Shown here: piece by piece, positions 5,568 through 9,313 of the stretch
Layout of the letters: every line of letters begins with the position of its first letter
Numbering within the stretch: the stretch's first letter is position 1
Source: DASSUW01 sp035706585
GTDB lineage: Bacteria > Actinomycetota > Thermoleophilia > Solirubrobacterales > Solirubrobacteraceae
NCBI GenBank assembly: GCA_035706585.1
Contig: DASSUW010000316.1
Coordinates: forward strand, 1-9,313
DNA: 9,313 nt
Reading direction: 5' to 3'
Translations under genes and position numbers: made by a program
Notes under the pieces: generated by a model
What the model was told of the DNA's origin: nothing
Database searches by the model: none
Seen by the model: only the letters and a program-made list of their open reading frames with translations

Positions 5568-7211
5568 ATGAGCACCAACGGACACCATCCGACCTTCGAT
5601 GCGATCGTCGTCGGCGGCGGCCACAACGGCCTCGCCGCTGCTGCCTACCTCGCGCGCAGTGGCCTGCGGGTCTGCGTTCTCGAACGGCGCGACATCCTCG
5701 GCGGCGCATGCGTGACCGAGGAGGTGTGGCCCGGCCATCGCGTGTCGCGCGCGTCGTACGTGGTCTCGCTGCTGCACCCCAAGGTGGTGCGCGAGCTCGA
5801 GCTCAAGCGCTTCGGCTACGAGGTCCATCCGCTCGACCCGGCGTACTCCACGCTGCCGCCGGACGGGCCGCCGGTGTTCTTCTTCAACGACGAGGGCGCG
5901 ACGGTCGAGTCGATCCGCCCGCACTCGCGCAAGGACGCCGAGGCGTACCCGCGGTTCCAGGCGCTGCTCGAGAAGATGGGCGACTTCCTGCGGCCGATGC
6001 TGCTGCGTCCGCCTCCGGCCGTCGGCTCGCGCCACCCGGGCGATCTGCTGTCGCTCCTGCGCGAGGCCGGCCGCGCCGCCGGGCTGTCCAGGCGCGACGT
6101 GCACGACTTCTACCGCGTGATGACGATGTCGGTCGGCGACCTGCTCGACGACTGGTTCGAGTGCGACGCGTTCAAGGGCGCGATGGCGTCGACCGGCGTG
6201 GTCGGCGTGTGGGCCGGGCCGCGGACGCCGGGCACGGCGTACAACCTGCTGCACCACGAGCTCGGCGAGATCGACGGCGTGCCCGGCCTGTGGGGGCACG
6301 TGAAGGGCGGCATGGGCGCGATCTCGACCGCGATCGCGCGCAGCGCCGAGGCCGCGGGCGCGGTGATCCGGACCGGTGCGGCGGTGCGGTCGATCGACGT
6401 CGCGGGCGGCCACGTGACCGGCGTGACGCTCGAGTCGGGCGAGCAGCTGCACGCGCCGGTGGTCATGTCCGGCGCGCATCCGAAGACGACCGTGCTCGAC
6501 ATGGTCGGCGCGCAGCACTTCCCCGCCGACGTCGTCGAGGACATGCACCGCTACAAGACGCGCGGCGGGTCCGTGAAGGTCAACTGGGTGCTGTCCGAGC
6601 CGCCCCGCTACGAGGGCGTCTCGGCGGAGGACCAGGAGCGGCTCGTGCGCTCCGGCGTGGCGTTCTGCCCGTCCATCGACTACCTCGAGCGCGCCTGGCA
6701 GGACGCCTGCCGCGGCGTGCCATCGGAGTCGCCGTACCTGGAGGTCGAGGTGCCGTCGACGATCGACGCGACGCTGACCGACGACGGCTCGACGATCGTC
6801 ACGATGTTCACCCAGTACGGGCCGTGGGAGGAGTCGGCGTGGGACGACGCCAAGCGCGACGCGTACGCCGACCGCTGCCTGGAGATCCTCGCCTCGCGCG
6901 CCCCGAACGTGCGCGACGCGGTCGTCCACCGCGAGGTGCTCGCGCCGCCGGACCTCGAGCGGATCTTCGGCCTGGTCGGCGGCTCGATCTTCCAGGGCGA
7001 GCAGGGGCTGGACCAGATGGCGTTCATGCGGCCGACGCCGGCGCTGGCGCAGTACGCGACGCCGGTCGACGGCCTGTACCTGTGCGGCGCGGGCACGCAT
7101 CCGGGCGGCGGCGTGATGGCGCTCGGCGGCCACAACGCCGCGCAGCGGGTGCTCCACGACCAGCGCTGGCGGCGCGCCCGCCGGCGGGTTCGCGAGGCGC
7201 TGCCGGTATGA
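5568..7211 (+). CDS. FAD-dependent oxidoreductase, phytoene desaturase/PYROXD2-like
   Basis: Flavoprotein of 547 aa. The N-terminal Rossmann dinucleotide-binding motif is at 12-39: AIVVGGGHNGLAAAAYLA, with GGGHNG at 16-21 and Glu39 (VLER) for the adenosine ribose, followed by the GG motif LGGACVTEE (44-52). The C-terminal FAD-contact motif is DGLYLCGAGTHPGGGVMALG (501-520), then GHNAAQRVL. Size and the H-N-G variant of the glycine motif match the CrtI-like family whose human member is PYROXD2. No carotenoid genes such as phytoene synthase are nearby, so carotenoid desaturation is unlikely. In this locus it more plausibly oxidises an amine or a C-C bond of a pathway intermediate. ATG at 5568 is chosen over GTG at 5559 because it fits the -10 spacing and the conserved N-terminus. 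The 3' end overlaps the acyl-CoA dehydrogenase gene by 4 bp (ATGA). Substrate unknown. Confidence 0.92.
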   Translation: MSTNGHHPTFDAIVVGGGHNGLAAAAYLARSGLRVCVLERRDILGGACVTEEVWPGHRVSRASYVVSLLHPKVVRELELKRFGYEVHPLDPAYSTLPPDGPPVFFFNDEGATVESIRPHSRKDAEAYPRFQALLEKMGDFLRPMLLRPPPAVGSRHPGDLLSLLREAGRAAGLSRRDVHDFYRVMTMSVGDLLDDWFECDAFKGAMASTGVVGVWAGPRTPGTAYNLLHHELGEIDGVPGLWGHVKGGMGAISTAIARSAEAAGAVIRTGAAVRSIDVAGGHVTGVTLESGEQLHAPVVMSGAHPKTTVLDMVGAQHFPADVVEDMHRYKTRGGSVKVNWVLSEPPRYEGVSAEDQERLVRSGVAFCPSIDYLERAWQDACRGVPSESPYLEVEVPSTIDATLTDDGSTIVTMFTQYGPWEESAWDDAKRDAYADRCLEILASRAPNVRDAVVHREVLAPPDLERIFGLVGGSIFQGEQGLDQMAFMRPTPALAQYATPVDGLYLCGAGTHPGGGVMALGGHNAAQRVLHDQRWRRARRRVREALPV

Positions 7212-8371
7212 CGGCGCTCGGAGATCTGGCGCCCGCCGCCGCGGACCTCGTCGCCCGCGCGCGCGGGTTCGTCGAGGGCGTGCTCATGCCCCTGGAGGAG
7301 AAGGCCGAGCGCGCGCACGGCCGGCTGCCCGCCGAAGACGTGGCCCGTATCCGCTCCGAGGCGCTCGCCGCCGGTCTCGCCGGCGGCCTGCACGCGCGCG
7401 AGCACGGAGGCCAGGGCTGGACGAAGACCGAATGGGTGCTCGTCGAGGAGCAGTTCGGGCGCTCCACCAACGCGCTCTCGTGGCACATCCCGAGCGCGTA
7501 CAACGTGCTCGCCTCGGGCTCGCCGGAGCAGATCGAGCGGTACCTGAAGCCGGCGTTGCGCGGCGAGCTGCACGACGCGTACGCGGTCACGGAGGAGCAC
7601 GCCGGGTCCGACCCGTCGCGGATCCGGACGCGGGCCGAGCGGCGCGACGGCGGCTGGGTCCTGAGCGGCGAGAAGTGGTTCGTCACCTACGGCGACGTCG
7701 CGGCTGTCTACATCGTCGTCGCGCAGACCGAGTCCGGTCCGACGCTGTTCCTCGTCGATCGCGCGTGCGACGGCATCGAGATCGTCGACGACCCGCCGTT
7801 CACGCACTCGTATCCGCACGGGCACCCGACGATCCGCTTCACCGACGTGGTGGTGGGCGACGACGCGGTGGTCGGCGGCGTCGGGCTCGGCGACGAGCTG
7901 CAGCGCGCGTGGTTCACCGAGGAGCGGATCGGCATCGCCGCGCGCGGCGTGGGCTCGATGTGGCGGCTGCTCGAGGAGGCGACGGCGTGGGCGCTGGGGC
8001 GCGAGCAGGGCGGCGCGCGGATCATGGATTACGAGGGCGTGTCGTTCCCGCTTGCCGACTCGGCGGCCGACTGCGCCGCGGGCCGGGCGCTGACGCTGGA
8101 GGTCGCGCGGCTGGCCGACGAGGGGGCGGACCCGAAGATCGTGCACGCCAAGGCGTCGATGGCCAAGCTGTTCGTCTCGGAGGCGGCGTACCGCTGCGCC
8201 GATCGCGCGGTGCAGGTGTTCGGCGGGCGCGGCTACATGCGCACCAACGTGGCCGAGCGGTTCCTGCGCGAGCTGCGGGTGGACCGCATCTGGGAGGGCA
8301 CGAGCGAGATCCAGCGGCTGATCGTGGCGCGCGCGCTGGAACGCCGCGGGGTGGAGCGGACACTGCACTAG
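7208..8371 (+). CDS. Acyl-CoA dehydrogenase family protein
   Basis: FAD enzyme of 387 aa, the usual size for the family, expected to introduce an alpha,beta double bond into an acyl-CoA and pass electrons to ETF. Visible landmarks: the N-terminal helical domain; FAD/substrate motif AYAVTEEHAGSDPSRIRT (124-141) and GGWVLSGEKWFVTYGD (148-163); the C-terminal motif QVFGGRGYMRTNVAERFLRE (336-355); and IWEGTSEIQR (361-370), whose Glu363 corresponds to the catalytic base of medium-chain dehydrogenase. Two oddities stand out: the usual FAD-contacting R-x-x-F-G...F-Q segment reads REQGGARIMDYEGVSF (265-280), and THSYPHGHPT (199-208) is unusually His-rich where a G/S-rich strand is common. The ATG overlaps the upstream stop (ATGA) with only a weak GAGG 10 nt upstream, indicating coupling. 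Paired with the following acyl-CoA synthetase, it probably acts on a CoA ester of a pathway acid; chain type is unknown. Confidence 0.93.
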   Translation: MTALGDLAPAAADLVARARGFVEGVLMPLEEKAERAHGRLPAEDVARIRSEALAAGLAGGLHAREHGGQGWTKTEWVLVEEQFGRSTNALSWHIPSAYNVLASGSPEQIERYLKPALRGELHDAYAVTEEHAGSDPSRIRTRAERRDGGWVLSGEKWFVTYGDVAAVYIVVAQTESGPTLFLVDRACDGIEIVDDPPFTHSYPHGHPTIRFTDVVVGDDAVVGGVGLGDELQRAWFTEERIGIAARGVGSMWRLLEEATAWALGREQGGARIMDYEGVSFPLADSAADCAAGRALTLEVARLADEGADPKIVHAKASMAKLFVSEAAYRCADRAVQVFGGRGYMRTNVAERFLRELRVDRIWEGTSEIQRLIVARALERRGVERTLH

Positions 8372-9313
8372 TGGACCGGCTGCTCAACCCTCGGTCCGTC
8401 GCGGTCGTCGGCGCCTCCGAGCGCGCGGACACGTACTCCTCGGAGACGCTCCTCAACCTGCAGCGCCTTGGCTTCGAGGGAGCGGTGTGGGGCGTGAACC
8501 CGCGCCGGTCGTCGGTCTACGGCCACGCGTGCTTTCCCTCGCTCAGCGACCTGCCGTCGGTGCCCGACGCGGTCGTCGTCGCGATCCCGGCGGCCGGCGT
8601 GCCGGAGGTCATCGACGAGGCCGGCCGGCTCGGGTGCGGCGGCGCGGTCGTGTACGCCGCGGGGTTCGGGGAGGCCGGCGGCGCCGAGCTCGAGGCGGCG
8701 CTGCGCGCGGCTGCGCTGCGGTGGTCGCTGCCGGTCTGCGGCCCGAACTGCGACGGGCTGATCTCGCTGCACGCGCGGACCGCGTTGTGGGGGGACGCGC
8801 TCGCCGCGCCGCAACCGGGTCACGTCGCGCTCGTGTCCCAGAGCGGCAACCTCGTCGTGAACGCGCTCGCCAGCCGGCGCGGGCTGCGATTGCACACGGC
8901 GATCTCGTCGGGCAACGAGGCGGTGGTCACGACGCCGGACTGGGTGCAGCACCTCGCGGGCGTCGACGGCGTGCGATCGATCGCGCTGCTCGTCGAGTCC
9001 GACGGGGACGGCGCGCGCCTGTGCGACGCGCTCGCCGCCTGCGCCGACGCCGGGGTCGGCGTCGCGGTGCTGAAGGTCGGGGCGTCGGCCGCCGGCGCCG
9101 CCGCGGCGGCCGCGCACACCGGAGCGGTGGCGGGGGACCACCGCGTCTTCCGCGCCCTCGCGGAGGAGGCGGGCGCGGCCTGGGCGGCCGACGTCCACGA
9201 CCTCCTCGAGCTCGCCAAGGCGCTGGCCGTCCCCGGACCCAGGCCCGCTCGCGGCGGCGCCGCGGCCTCTCCGCGCCCGGGCGACTCTCCGGCCGGTGGC
9301 GCCGCCATCCTCA
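8371..9313 (+). CDS. ADP (NDP)-forming acyl-CoA synthetase, N-terminal part (runs off the right edge)
   Basis: An open frame starts at GTG 8371, sharing a base with the dehydrogenase stop (TAGTG), and stays open to the window end (314 codons). The protein begins with LLNPRSVAVVGASERADT, the CoA-binding Rossmann domain of acetate-CoA ligase (ADP-forming) relatives. Then come VNPRRSSVYG (42-51), GPNCDGL (124-130), VSQSGN (155-160), SSGNEAVVTTPDW (179-191) and AHTGAVAGD (248-256), where His249 matches the phosphohistidine of succinyl-CoA synthetase alpha (GHAGA). After 285 a Pro/Ala/Gly-rich linker leads to GGAAIL, the likely start of the next domain, so the full gene is probably a fused alpha-beta protein of about 700 aa. 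It would make an acyl-CoA from a carboxylate, ATP and CoA, giving ADP and phosphate. The only SD-like GGAG lies 14 nt upstream, so translation is probably coupled. A long antisense frame here is a GC artefact. Confidence 0.9.
   Translation, partial: MDRLLNPRSVAVVGASERADTYSSETLLNLQRLGFEGAVWGVNPRRSSVYGHACFPSLSDLPSVPDAVVVAIPAAGVPEVIDEAGRLGCGGAVVYAAGFGEAGGAELEAALRAAALRWSLPVCGPNCDGLISLHARTALWGDALAAPQPGHVALVSQSGNLVVNALASRRGLRLHTAISSGNEAVVTTPDWVQHLAGVDGVRSIALLVESDGDGARLCDALAACADAGVGVAVLKVGASAAGAAAAAAHTGAVAGDHRVFRALAEEAGAAWAADVHDLLELAKALAVPGPRPARGGAAASPRPGDSPAGGAAIL

Noticed and set aside
5535..7157. A 540-codon minus-strand frame opposite the flavoprotein
   Set aside because: His/Arg/Val/Asp-rich antisense product; the plus-strand protein has both FAD motifs.
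5708..7207. Upstream extension of the acyl-CoA dehydrogenase frame
   Set aside because: The extension is out of frame with the flavoprotein and has Arg-rich shadow composition; the ATG at 7208 gives a normal-length enzyme.
6680..8368. A 562-codon minus-strand frame opposite the flavoprotein and the acyl-CoA dehydrogenase
   Set aside because: Arg/Ala/Val-rich product spanning two well-supported genes, with no family motif.
9088..9117. Alanine-coding GCC/GCG run near the catalytic His of the acyl-CoA synthetase as a possible repeat
   Set aside because: It codes for an Ala/Gly stretch before A-H-T-G with mixed codons; ordinary GC-rich coding sequence, not a tandem repeat.
8368..9198. Minus-strand frame of 276 codons at the right end
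   Set aside because: Arg/Val-rich antisense composition; the plus strand encodes conserved acyl-CoA synthetase motifs throughout.
1..9313. tRNA/rRNA genes, CRISPR arrays, insertion sequences, rho-independent terminators
   Set aside because: No cloverleaf, regularly spaced repeats, transposase motif, terminal inverted repeats or GC hairpin followed by a T-run was found by reading; gene ends overlap or lie too close for terminators.

Overview
The window is a very GC-rich bacterial chromosome segment (roughly 70% GC by eye, strong G/C bias at third codon positions). It has GTG starts, tightly overlapping genes and what look like leaderless promoters, which suggests a high-GC actinobacterial lineage. 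Thermoleophilia/Solirubrobacterales is a guess from gene style; nothing in the sequence fixes the taxon. No rRNA, tRNA, CRISPR array, transposase or phage gene is visible. Coding density is close to 100%: the only real intergenic space is the 64 bp between two divergent gene sets.

Leftward arm (5503 down to 1, minus strand). Seven genes sit so close together that they look like one operon: a Rieske non-heme iron oxygenase alpha subunit, a TetR regulator overlapping it by 4 bp (GTGA), a second TetR regulator after 29 bp, then after 22 bp a PotD-PotB-PotC-PotA-like ABC importer (Tat-type lipoprotein binding protein, two permeases, and the first 29 codons of the ATPase before the window edge). 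Both regulators have the C-terminal signature seen in BetI-like TetR proteins. The oxygenase active site matches the clade that attacks quaternary ammonium compounds (glycine betaine, stachydrine, carnitine oxygenases).

Rightward arm (5568 to 9313, plus strand). Three overlapping genes: a large FAD-dependent oxidoreductase of the phytoene-desaturase/PYROXD2-like type, an acyl-CoA dehydrogenase, and an ADP(NDP)-forming acyl-CoA synthetase that runs off the right edge. The last gene is easily missed because it has no stop codon inside the window and a long antisense frame covers it.

Inferred picture: a catabolic locus that imports a small cationic or zwitterionic compound through the Pot-type transporter, oxidises or N-dealkylates it with the Rieske enzyme and the flavoprotein, and processes a carboxylate product as a CoA thioester (ligase plus dehydrogenase), under one or two BetI-like repressors. 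The substrate cannot be read from the sequence. Candidates are betaines such as gamma-butyrobetaine, carnitine, a proline betaine or another N-methylated amino acid, or a polyamine derivative. The best non-coding signal is the divergent promoter region, where two mirror-image promoters with identical TAGGGT -10 boxes, each exactly 7 nt from an ATG, share overlapping -35 elements.
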